From: Pseudomonas entomophila
GTDB taxonomy: Bacteria; Pseudomonadota; Gammaproteobacteria; Pseudomonadales; Pseudomonadaceae
Assembly: GCF_018417595.1 (NCBI RefSeq)
Contig: NZ_CP070982.1
Location: 3,368,001 to 3,432,000, forward strand
Direction of reading: 5' to 3'
DNA: 64,000 nucleotides
The stretch's first letter is position 1, and each line of letters starts with the position of its first letter. This document shows positions 19,757 to 28,000 of the stretch, one piece after another. Made by a program: the position numbers and the translations under genes. The notes beneath the pieces are model-generated. The model was not told the DNA's origin. It searched no databases and saw nothing but the letters and a program-made list of their open reading frames with translations.

Positions 19757-20533
19757 ATGTCTTCACCCCTCCTGCGCATCGAGCGCCTGCACTGGTCACC
19801 CGCTGCCGGCGAAGCATGCCTGCTCGACGATGTCACGCTCGAAGTGCGCCCCGGCGAGTTCGTCGGTCTGATCGGCCCCAACGGCAGCGGCAAGACCAGC
19901 CTGCTGCGCTGCGCCTACCGCTTCAACCGCCCGCAGGCCGGGCGCGTGCTGCTCGACGGCGAGGATGTCTGGCAACGCCCGCCGCGCTGGGTGGCCCAGC
20001 GCATCGCGGTGATGTTGCAGGAATTCCCCGAGGACTTCGGCCTCAGTGTGCGCGACGTCGTCGCCATGGGCCGCACGCCGCACCTGGGCTGGCTCGACGG
20101 TGACGGCGACCCGGCGCCCATCGAGGCCGCCTTGCGCCAACTGGGCCTGGAAGACCGCGCCGGGCAAGGCTTCGCCCACCTGTCCGGTGGCGAAAAACAG
20201 CGTGTGCTGCTGGCCCGGGCCCTGGCCCAGCAACCACGCCTGCTGGTGCTGGACGAGCCGACCAACCACCTCGACCCGCGCTACCAGCTGGCGCTGCTGC
20301 AGCACCTGCGCGGCACCGGCCTGGGCCTGCTGGCGAGCTTCCACGACCTGAACCTGGCCGCGGCCTTCTGCGACCGCCTGTACGTCATCGAGCAAGGCCG
20401 CATCAAAGCGGGCGGCACGCCCGCCGAGGTACTGACCGAGCAGTGCCTGGCCGAAGTCTTCGGCACCCGTGCCCTGGTCGACCGCCACCCCTTGGCCCAT
20501 CACCCGCGCATCACCTGGATCAGCCCCGCATGA
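19757..20533 (+). CDS. ABC transporter ATPase, corrinoid-type import (FecE/BtuD-like)
   Basis: A 258-residue ATP-binding subunit: Walker A GLIGPNGSGKTSLL (about residue 40), Q-loop VMLQEFPEDFGL, signature HLSGGEKQRVLLARAL, Walker B LLVLDEPTNHLDPRY and H-switch ASFHDLN. It belongs to the iron-siderophore/cobalamin importer subclass. The start at 19757 is the first Met fitting the family's N-terminus. The gene lies behind a cobalamin riboswitch and overlaps the binding-protein gene by 4 bp (ATGA), so a single mRNA is expected. Substrate by context: cobalamin or a corrinoid precursor. Confidence 0.92.
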   Translation: MSSPLLRIERLHWSPAAGEACLLDDVTLEVRPGEFVGLIGPNGSGKTSLLRCAYRFNRPQAGRVLLDGEDVWQRPPRWVAQRIAVMLQEFPEDFGLSVRDVVAMGRTPHLGWLDGDGDPAPIEAALRQLGLEDRAGQGFAHLSGGEKQRVLLARALAQQPRLLVLDEPTNHLDPRYQLALLQHLRGTGLGLLASFHDLNLAAAFCDRLYVIEQGRIKAGGTPAEVLTEQCLAEVFGTRALVDRHPLAHHPRITWISPA

Positions 20534-21492
20534 AGCGATCGCTACTTACCCTGCTCGCCGCCCTGCCCCTTATGGCGGCGGCCGGCGACTACCCCGTGAA
20601 CGTGCGCAGCTGCGACCGCACGGTGACCTTCCAGCAGGCACCGCAACGGGCGGTCAGCCACGACATCAACCTGACCGGCATGCTCCTGGCCCTCGGCCTG
20701 CGCGAGCGGATGATCGGCTACAGCGGCATCAGCGGCTGGAAGACCCTTGCCCCCTCCTTGAGCGAGGCACTGAAGGGCCTGCCGGAACTGGCGCCACGCT
20801 ACCCTTCAGTGGAGAACCTGCTGGACGTGGACGCCGACTTCCTGTTCGCCGGCTGGGGCTACGGCATGGAGGTCGGTGGGACGCTCACCCCGCAGCGCCT
20901 GGCATCGTTCGGTATCCCGGTGTACGAGCTGAGCGAGTCGTGCTCGCGGATCATGCCCCGGCGCCCGGCGAGCCTCGACGACCTCTACACCGACCTCGAC
21001 AACCTCGGGCGGATCTTCGCCGTGGCCCCGCGTGCGCAAACGCTGATCGCCGAGCTGCGCCAGCGGGTCGCCCGGGTTGCCCAGGCCCTCGCCAACGTCC
21101 ACGACCGCCCCAAGGTGTTCCTCTACGACAGCGGCGAGGACCGCCCCACCACCTCCGGCAGCCTGGGCATGCCACAAGCGCTGATCGCGGCGGCCGGTGG
21201 CGACAACGTGATGGCCGACGTGCAGGCCAGCTGGACCGAAGTGAGCTGGGAAAGCGTTGTCGAGCGCGACCCCGAAGTGATCGCGATCGTCGACTACGGG
21301 CCGACCAGCTGGCAGCAGAAACGCGATTTCCTGCTCCAGCTCCCGGCGCTGGCCGATGTGAAAGCCATCCGCGAACGCCGCTTCGTGGTGCTGTCCTACC
21401 TGCAGGTGACGCCCTCGGTGGACAACGCCGACGCCATCGAGCAACTGGCCGCTGCCCTGCACCCGCAACTGTTCGCGCAGGCACGGCCGTGA
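20530..21492 (+). CDS. Periplasmic corrinoid-binding protein of ABC importer (BtuF-like)
   Basis: A 320-residue periplasmic binding protein with signal peptide MKRSLLTLLAALPLMAAAGD and no lipobox cysteine. The family III fold (helical backbone) shows RAVSHDINLTGMLLALGLRE, EPHATNLT-like features replaced by GWGYGMEVGGTLTPQRLASF, and VAIVDYGPTSWQQKRDF near the C-terminus. It captures substrate delivered across the outer membrane and hands it to the permease. Overlaps with both neighbours show tight translational coupling. No TonB-dependent receptor gene lies in the cluster. Confidence 0.88.
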   Translation: MKRSLLTLLAALPLMAAAGDYPVNVRSCDRTVTFQQAPQRAVSHDINLTGMLLALGLRERMIGYSGISGWKTLAPSLSEALKGLPELAPRYPSVENLLDVDADFLFAGWGYGMEVGGTLTPQRLASFGIPVYELSESCSRIMPRRPASLDDLYTDLDNLGRIFAVAPRAQTLIAELRQRVARVAQALANVHDRPKVFLYDSGEDRPTTSGSLGMPQALIAAAGGDNVMADVQASWTEVSWESVVERDPEVIAIVDYGPTSWQQKRDFLLQLPALADVKAIRERRFVVLSYLQVTPSVDNADAIEQLAAALHPQLFAQARP

Positions 21493-22514
21493 TGCCGCTG
21501 CGCAGCCCCTCGGCCTATCGGCTGCTGCTCGCAGGGCTGGTGCTTGCCCTGCTGCTGTCCTGCCTGGCTTCACTCGGTTTCGGCGCGGCCCAGGTGCCGC
21601 TGGTCAATGTGCTGGACATCGCCTTGAAACAGGCGGGACTCGCCGAGGCCGGCAACTTCAGCCGTGGCCAGGAGCAGATCGTCTGGCAGATTCGCGCGCC
21701 ACGGGTGCTGCTCGGCGCGCTGGTGGGCGCCGGGCTGGCCATGGTAGGCGCCGCCTTGCAGGCCGTGACGCGCAATCCGCTGGCCGACCCGCACTTGCTG
21801 GGGGTCAGCTCCGGGGCCGTGCTTGGCGCCGTGCTGGTGGTGTTGTTCCTCGGCCCCTTCGCCGGTGTGCTGAGCCTGCCGCTGGCGGCGTTCCTCGGCG
21901 CCCTGGGCTGCATGCTGCTGGTGCTCGGCGTGGCCAGCCGGCGCGGCCGCCTGGACAGCGAGCGGCTGCTGCTGGCCGGCGTGGCGGTGTCGTTCGTGGT
22001 GATGGCGCTGGCCAACTTGCTGCTCTACACCGGCGACCCCCACGCCGCCAGCTCGGTGATGTTCTGGATGCTCGGCGGCCTGGGCCTGGCGCAGTGGTCG
22101 CTGCTGTGGCTGCCGGCCCTGGCCGTGCTCGCCGGGTTCATCCTGCTGATGAGCCTGGCCCGGGCGCTCAATGCCCTGATGAGCGGCGAGCAGACCGCCG
22201 TGAGCCTGGGCTTCGACACCCGCCGCGTGCGCGCCCAGGTGTTCGTCGGCACGGCGCTGCTCACCGGGGTGCTGGTGTCGCTGTCCGGGGCCATCGGTTT
22301 CGTCGGGTTGATGCTGCCGCACATGGCCCGGCGCCTGGTCGGCGCCGAGCATCGCCGGCTGTTGCCGACCTGCGCGTTGCTGGGGGCGTTGTTCATGGTC
22401 TGGGTCGACATGGGCGCGCGCACTTTGATCGCCCCCCAGGACCTGCCGATCGGCATCGCCACGGCGGCCATCGGCGGGCTGTTCTTCATCGCGCTGCTGC
22501 GCCGTCGCGGCTAA
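21492..22514 (+). CDS. FecCD/BtuC-type ABC permease
   Basis: A 340-residue permease with about ten membrane helices. The family motifs are IRAPRVLLGALVGAGLAMVG, QAVTRNPLADPHLLGVSSGA (the EAA-like coupling region follows later) and IGFVGLMLPHMARRLVGAEH, with the C-terminal ARTLIAPQDLPIGIATAAIG. The start ATG overlaps the preceding stop (TGATG). It completes a three-gene importer under the B12 riboswitch. Its last 29 bp overlap the convergent sensor-kinase gene. Confidence 0.92.
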   Translation: MPLRSPSAYRLLLAGLVLALLLSCLASLGFGAAQVPLVNVLDIALKQAGLAEAGNFSRGQEQIVWQIRAPRVLLGALVGAGLAMVGAALQAVTRNPLADPHLLGVSSGAVLGAVLVVLFLGPFAGVLSLPLAAFLGALGCMLLVLGVASRRGRLDSERLLLAGVAVSFVVMALANLLLYTGDPHAASSVMFWMLGGLGLAQWSLLWLPALAVLAGFILLMSLARALNALMSGEQTAVSLGFDTRRVRAQVFVGTALLTGVLVSLSGAIGFVGLMLPHMARRLVGAEHRRLLPTCALLGALFMVWVDMGARTLIAPQDLPIGIATAAIGGLFFIALLRRRG

Positions 22515-24123
22515 GCTCGGGCGTCACGCCCCGCAGCCCGCGCAGCGCCGCGCGCAGCTCGGCCGGGCGCACCGGCTTGGCCAGCACCGCGATGCCCCGC
22601 GCCTGCAACGCCGCCTGCAGCCGGTCGATATCGTGCCCGGTCATGATCAGCGCCGGCACCGCCCAGCCGCGCTGGGCGCGCAGGTAGTCGATGCAGTCGA
22701 TGCCGGTGGCCTTCGGCCCCAGGTCGTAGTCGGCGACGATCACGTCACAGTCACTGGCCAGCCCCTCGGCCGAATCATGCGCCTGCACCTCGCAGCCCCA
22801 ACGCTGCAACAGCGCGCAGGTGGCCTGCAGGACATTGTGGTCATCCTCCACCAGGCAAACGCGCAAACCGGTGAGCAGCCCGGCCTGCAAGGCCGGGTCG
22901 ATGGCCGGCTTCGGCACTTGCGCCACAGCCCTGGGTAAGCCACTGAGGCGCACCGTGGTGCCGTGGCCGGGCCGTGAACGCAGGCTCACCGTCATGCCCA
23001 TCAGGCGGCCCAGGCGCTGGACGATGGACAGCCCCAGGCCAACGCCCTCGACGTCCTTGTCGCGGGCCTCGCGCACCCGGTAGAACTCCTCGAACACCTT
23101 GCCCTGGTGCTCCTCGGCGATCCCCCGGCCCTGGTCGCAGATAACGATGGCCAGCCCCGTGCCACTGGGCCGCACCCCCACCAGCAACGGCCGGCCGGCG
23201 GCGTACTTGAAGCTGTTGGACAGCACGTTCTGCACCATGGTCGCCAGCATCCCGGGGTCGGCGCGGGTCCAGTGCCGGCTGGGCACCTGGCGCATCTCCA
23301 CGCCCGCCCAGCGCGCCGCCTCGGCGTTCTGGCGCAGCAGCTCGCGCAAGAAGCCATCCACCGCGAAGGTCTCGAACTTCGGTTGCACCCGGCCGTTGTC
23401 CAGGGTGTAGAGGTCGAGGATCGAGCGAAACAGTTGCGAGACGTTGAGCAGCGAGCGGTCGATGCTGTCCACCAGGCGCCGCTCCTCGTCGCCCAAGTGC
23501 GCCTCGCGCAGGCAGGCGGTGAACAGGCCGATGGAGTGGATCGGCTGGCGCAGGTCATGGCTGGCCTGGGCCAGGAAGCGAGATTTTTCGCGGGTGGCGG
23601 CCTCGGCCAGGGCCGTGGCCTTGCGCGTGCGCTCCAGCAGCAGGTGGGCGTAGAACGGGATCAGCGTGCTGGTGGTCAGCAGCATTGGCAGCAGGAACGG
23701 CTGCTGCTGCCAGTAGGGCGTGAGCCACCACACCGCCACCAGCGCGCCCAGGGCCAGCACGGTGGCGATGGCCAGGTAGCGCGAGCCGAAGCGCATGCCG
23801 TTGCCCAGGTTGATCCAGACCATCACCGCATACAGCGGCAACGCGGCCTCGCCACCGACCACCAGGCCGAAACAGGTGCCGGTGTAGTCGCCCAGCATGC
23901 CGAAGATCCGCCGCGCCGGATAATGCCCGGGCCAGCGCTTGATGGCCTGGCGCATGCCCACCGACACCACTACGAAGGCCGCGTAGTAGAGCAGCACCGG
24001 CAAGTAGGTGGCGAGCGAGCGGCCCGGCAGGAAGCCCAGCAGGGCCACGTAGCTGATCGCGCACGAGGCGACGATGATGCGCAGGTTGGCCTGGTCCAGT
24101 TCGTTGTTCTTCTCGAACTTCAT
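22486..24123 (-). CDS. Membrane hybrid histidine kinase
   Basis: A 545-residue kinase. The N-terminus has about six hydrophobic segments (20-165) without a large periplasmic loop, followed by HisKA with H189 in LAQASHDLRQPIHSIGLFT, HATPase_c (N303 in NVLSNSFKYAAG; DQGRGIAEE; GVGLGLSIV) and a C-terminal receiver domain (about 425-540) with CLVEDDHNVL and acceptor Asp in VIVADYDLGP. The HDLRQP H-box is the HK type paired with NarL/LuxR regulators, and one is divergent at 24230. Signal unknown. Its 3' end overlaps the B12 permease gene on the other strand. Confidence 0.92.
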   Translation of the reverse strand: MKFEKNNELDQANLRIIVASCAISYVALLGFLPGRSLATYLPVLLYYAAFVVVSVGMRQAIKRWPGHYPARRIFGMLGDYTGTCFGLVVGGEAALPLYAVMVWINLGNGMRFGSRYLAIATVLALGALVAVWWLTPYWQQQPFLLPMLLTTSTLIPFYAHLLLERTRKATALAEAATREKSRFLAQASHDLRQPIHSIGLFTACLREAHLGDEERRLVDSIDRSLLNVSQLFRSILDLYTLDNGRVQPKFETFAVDGFLRELLRQNAEAARWAGVEMRQVPSRHWTRADPGMLATMVQNVLSNSFKYAAGRPLLVGVRPSGTGLAIVICDQGRGIAEEHQGKVFEEFYRVREARDKDVEGVGLGLSIVQRLGRLMGMTVSLRSRPGHGTTVRLSGLPRAVAQVPKPAIDPALQAGLLTGLRVCLVEDDHNVLQATCALLQRWGCEVQAHDSAEGLASDCDVIVADYDLGPKATGIDCIDYLRAQRGWAVPALIMTGHDIDRLQAALQARGIAVLAKPVRPAELRAALRGLRGVTPELSRDGAAAR

Positions 24124-24229
24124 GGGTAACGTCCTTGTGCGCCAGTCGGCATCTTCGCGAACCGCTTGGGGAAACGGCGGTCCAACCCTGTTAAGTTAAC
24201 ATGTGTCGCAAGACAGGGAGTTTCACGAC

Positions 24230-24844
24230 GTGAGTTGCCGCATCATCGTGGCGGATGATCATCCGCTGTTCAGGGACGCCATGGCCAGCACCGTGCGGCG
24301 CCTGCTGCCCGAAGCCGAAGTCGAGCAGGCCGGCACCCTCCAGGACGTGCTGCGGCTGGTCGCCCAGGGCGAAGCGCCCGACACCCTGATCCTCGACCTG
24401 CGCTTTCCCGGCCTGACCTGCATCGCCCGCCTCGCCGAGTTGCGCCAGCAGCTGCCGCGCACCGCGCTGGTGGTGCTCTCCATGGTCGACGATCCCGAAG
24501 TCATCAACGCCGTCATGGCCGCCGGGGCCGATGGATTCATCGGCAAGAGCCTCACCCCCGAGGAGATCGGCGCGGCCCTGCTTGCCGTGCGTGAGGGCGA
24601 AGTGGTGGTCAGGTATGCGCCGTCGGGCCTGCTGCATCAGGAGGGGGCCGACAGCGAGCTGGAACAGCTGACCCACCGCCAGCACGATGTGCTGCGCCTG
24701 ATCGCCCAGGGCAAGACCAACAAGGAAATCGCCCGCGAGCTGGACATCTCGCCGTTTACCGTGCGCATCCATGTGTCGTCGCTGCTCAAGACCCTCAACG
24801 TGCCGACCCGCACTGCGGCGGCCGTGAAATATTCAGGTAACTGA
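24230..24844 (+). CDS. NarL/LuxR-type response regulator
   Basis: A 204-residue regulator. The receiver domain (1-120) has DDHPLF, the acceptor Asp in DTLILDLRFPGL and a conserved Lys in IGKSLTPEE. The C-terminal HTH is LTHRQHDVLRLIAQGKTNKE, IARELDISPFTVRIHVSSLL. GTG at 24230 is chosen because AGGGAG precedes it by about 10 bp; an in-frame GTG at 24203 has no ribosome site. It is divergent from the hybrid kinase and most likely its partner. Confidence 0.9.
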   Translation: MSCRIIVADDHPLFRDAMASTVRRLLPEAEVEQAGTLQDVLRLVAQGEAPDTLILDLRFPGLTCIARLAELRQQLPRTALVVLSMVDDPEVINAVMAAGADGFIGKSLTPEEIGAALLAVREGEVVVRYAPSGLLHQEGADSELEQLTHRQHDVLRLIAQGKTNKEIARELDISPFTVRIHVSSLLKTLNVPTRTAAAVKYSGN

Positions 24845-24868
24845 AGCCTACCAAAGGCGCCGCCACAC

Positions 24869-24955
24869 CTGTAGGAGCGGCTTCAGCCGCGATCACCCGC
24901 GAAGCGGGTGCCAGGCACCGCGTCACCTGCATCGCGGCTTAAGCCGCTCCTACAG
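24869..24955. repeat. REP inverted pair
   Basis: CTGTAGGAGCGGCTTCAGCC at the left end and its inverted copy ending CCGCTCCTACAG at the right, with a CACCCGCGAAGCGGGTGCC internal stem. One mismatch (CTTAAG for CTGAAG) marks the right arm. It lies between the response regulator and the rhs gene. Confidence 0.9.
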
Positions 24956-25062
24956 AGACCTCAGGGTTTCCCCCATGGCCGAACCACCCTCGCCTCAGTA
25001 TCCTTTCGCCCTCACGGACCACCCGGGACCCCGCGTCCCCCGCCTAGGAAGGCCCTTTCACG

Positions 25063-28000
25063 ATGTCTGCCGCACCCGCCGATGCCGCGCTCACCACGCG
25101 CGAAATCCAGATCGCCATTGCCCCCCTCGACACCCTCCTCAGCGAAGACCTCGGCGCCACCGCCGCTTCCGTTGACCACTGGCTGCAGGAAATCAGCTAC
25201 GGCCTGGTCGATTTGCAACTGCTGCGCCAGGCCGCCGAAACCGTACCCGCCATGTCCAACGCCCTGGCCTGCGTGGACGCGCTGATCGATATCCTCGAAC
25301 TGGTCGAAAACCCTTCCCCCGACCCCCTGCTGTGGGTCAGCCTGGGCATCAACCTGATCGGCATCGTCCCCTACCCACCCGGCCTGTCCCGCGCCCGCAC
25401 GGTGCTACGCCCGGTGCTGCAACTGACCCGCCAGACCCTGCGCCGCCGCCCCGGTGCGCACATCGGCGCGGTGATCCTGGAGATCATCGACGGCCACCTG
25501 CACGCTAATATCCGCGGTGCCCTGGAGCACTACGTGCGCGAGGCCCTGGCTCAGTTGCCAGCCATGCTCAGCGCCGCCGCGGAGACCGCGCGCCTGCTGT
25601 TCACCTCGTTGGCCAAGACCATTACCGCCGCCGCCCGTGGCAAGCTGGATGCCGCCAGCAGCCACCGCCTGGCCCGCGCACAAATGGCCCAGGTGGCGCT
25701 GTACGATTCGGCCCTCGAAACCGACGCCTGGCGCCTGGCCCTGTCGGCCCTGGCCAACGCCACCGAAGGCAGCCTCAAGGACGGCTACAACAGCGTCGCC
25801 CGTCACTTCAGCGGCGAGCTGGACAGCCTGCTCGGGCCGTTGATCCGCACCCTCGAAGACCTGGCCAAGGTCGTGCCCCAGCGCCTGCAGGCCCTGGGCA
25901 GCGCGGGTCTGGAAAACAGCATTGCCTGGCTGCTGACCCGCCTGATCGAGACCGTGCTGGCCAACCCACGCCGCCCGGGCATGGCCGTCGCCATCCGCCC
26001 CGGCGTTACTCACCAGGCCCGGCATGTCCACGCCGAAGGGCCGACCGAAGTGGTGCGCAGCCAGGTCCGCGCCAACAAGCAGCCCAAGCCCGAAAAGAAC
26101 GGCCCCTGTGCCTGTACCGGTTTCAGCATCGGCCATGTGCTTGGTGATGAAACCCTTGCTCACCAGGATTTCAGTCTGTCCGGGCCGTTCCCGGTCAACT
26201 GGACGCGCACTTATAACTCGCGGCTGGCGGCCCTCGATCATGGTTCGCTCGGCGCCCGCTGGATTACCGAATTCACCACTTGTATCGATGTTGTGGAAAA
26301 AGGCGTGGTGTTCCACGACAGCGACGGCCGCAGCCACGACTACCCGCTGCCCAAGGTCGGCAAACCGCATTACGACCCGATTGAGTACATCAGCCTGGTG
26401 CGCACCGCCGAGCAGCAATTGGTATTGCTGCGTGGCCTGGACCGTCGCGAAACCTATGCCCGCCAGGGTGACCGCTTCTACCTGACGCATATCCAGCTGC
26501 GCAGTGGCGCCGGGGCGATGCTGCACTACGAGCACCAGTTCCAAGGTCGCCCGGTGCTGTCGGACATCAACACCTATTCCGACAACGACCCCGAAAAAGT
26601 CCACCTGCAACTGGGCACCCTGCTCGACGACCATGGGCATATTCAGGGCCTGTGGCAGGTGGTCGATGGCACGCCGCTGCGCCAGCTGTGCGGCTACCAC
26701 TACGACACCCACGGCGACCTGATCGCCGCCCAGGACGAGCACGGCGCCGCCTGGCAGTACCAATACCAGCATCATTTGGTGACCCGCTACACCGACCGCA
26801 CCGGGCGCGGCATCAACCTGGAATGGGACGGCAGCGGCCCGCACGCCAAGGCCATCCACGAGTGGGCCGACGACGGCAGCTTCGAGACCCGCCTGGCCTG
26901 GGACCCGAACATCCGCCTGACCTATGTCACCGACGCCCACGGCCAGGAAACCTGGCACTACTACGACGCCCTGGGCTACACCTACCGCCTGATCCACCCG
27001 GACGGCCGCGAGGAGTGGCTGTTCCGCGATCAGCGCAAGAACGTCATCCGCCACGTCCACCCCGACGGCAGCCAGGACCGCTACACCTACGATGAGCGCA
27101 GCAACCTGTTGCAGCACATCCGCGCCGACCACAGCACGGTGCATTACGCCTACGACGATCACGACCAGCCGATCAAGCTGCGGGATGCCGAGGGTGGCTT
27201 GTGGTTACGCGACTATGACGAGCGCGGCAACCTGGTCGAGAGCGTCGATCCGCTGGGCCATAAGACCGAGTTCGCCTACACCCCGGCCGGGCTGGTCAAG
27301 GCAATCAAGGATGCGTTGGGCAACGAGAAGACGCTCGCCTACAACGAGGCCGGGCAACTGCTTGAGTACACCGACTGCTCGGGCAAGACCAGCCAATGGA
27401 CGTACAACGCCTTCGGCCAGCTGACCGCTTTCACCGATGCGGCCGGCAGCACGACCGCCTACGAGTACCAGGCCGGGCAGCTGGCCAAGGTTACCCACCC
27501 GGACAAGACCGAAGAACGCTTCAACTACGACGCCGAAGGGCGTCTGCTGGCGCATGTCGATGCCCTTGATCGCTGTACCACCTGGACCTACAACGCGGTC
27601 GGCCTGCTGAGCGAACGCGTCGACGCCAATGAGCACACCCTGCGTTATCGCTGGGACAAGCTCGGCCGCCTGATCGGGCTGGAAAACGAGAACACCAGCA
27701 AGGCCACCTTCCTCTACGACCCGGTGGGCCGGCTGCTGCAAGAAACTGGCTTCGATGGCCTGGTCACCCGCTACCAGTACGACCCGTACAGCGGTCGCCT
27801 CGCGAGCACCCAAGTTGGCCAACGCCGGATCGAGCTGACCTTCGACCCCATGGGCCGATTGAGTGAGCGCACGGCCCGTCTGGGTAACCAGAGCCAGAGC
27901 GAAACCTTCGCCTACGACGGCAACGGCCAGCTGATCCAGGCAGTCAACGCTGCCAGCAAGCTGCAATGGTTCCACGACGAAGCGGGTAACCTGACTCGCG

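Noticed and set aside
20469..21491. Upstream extension of the B12 permease frame covering the whole binding-protein gene
   Set aside because: The extension translates to Arg/Pro/Gly-rich text; the real permease starts at the ATG at 21492.
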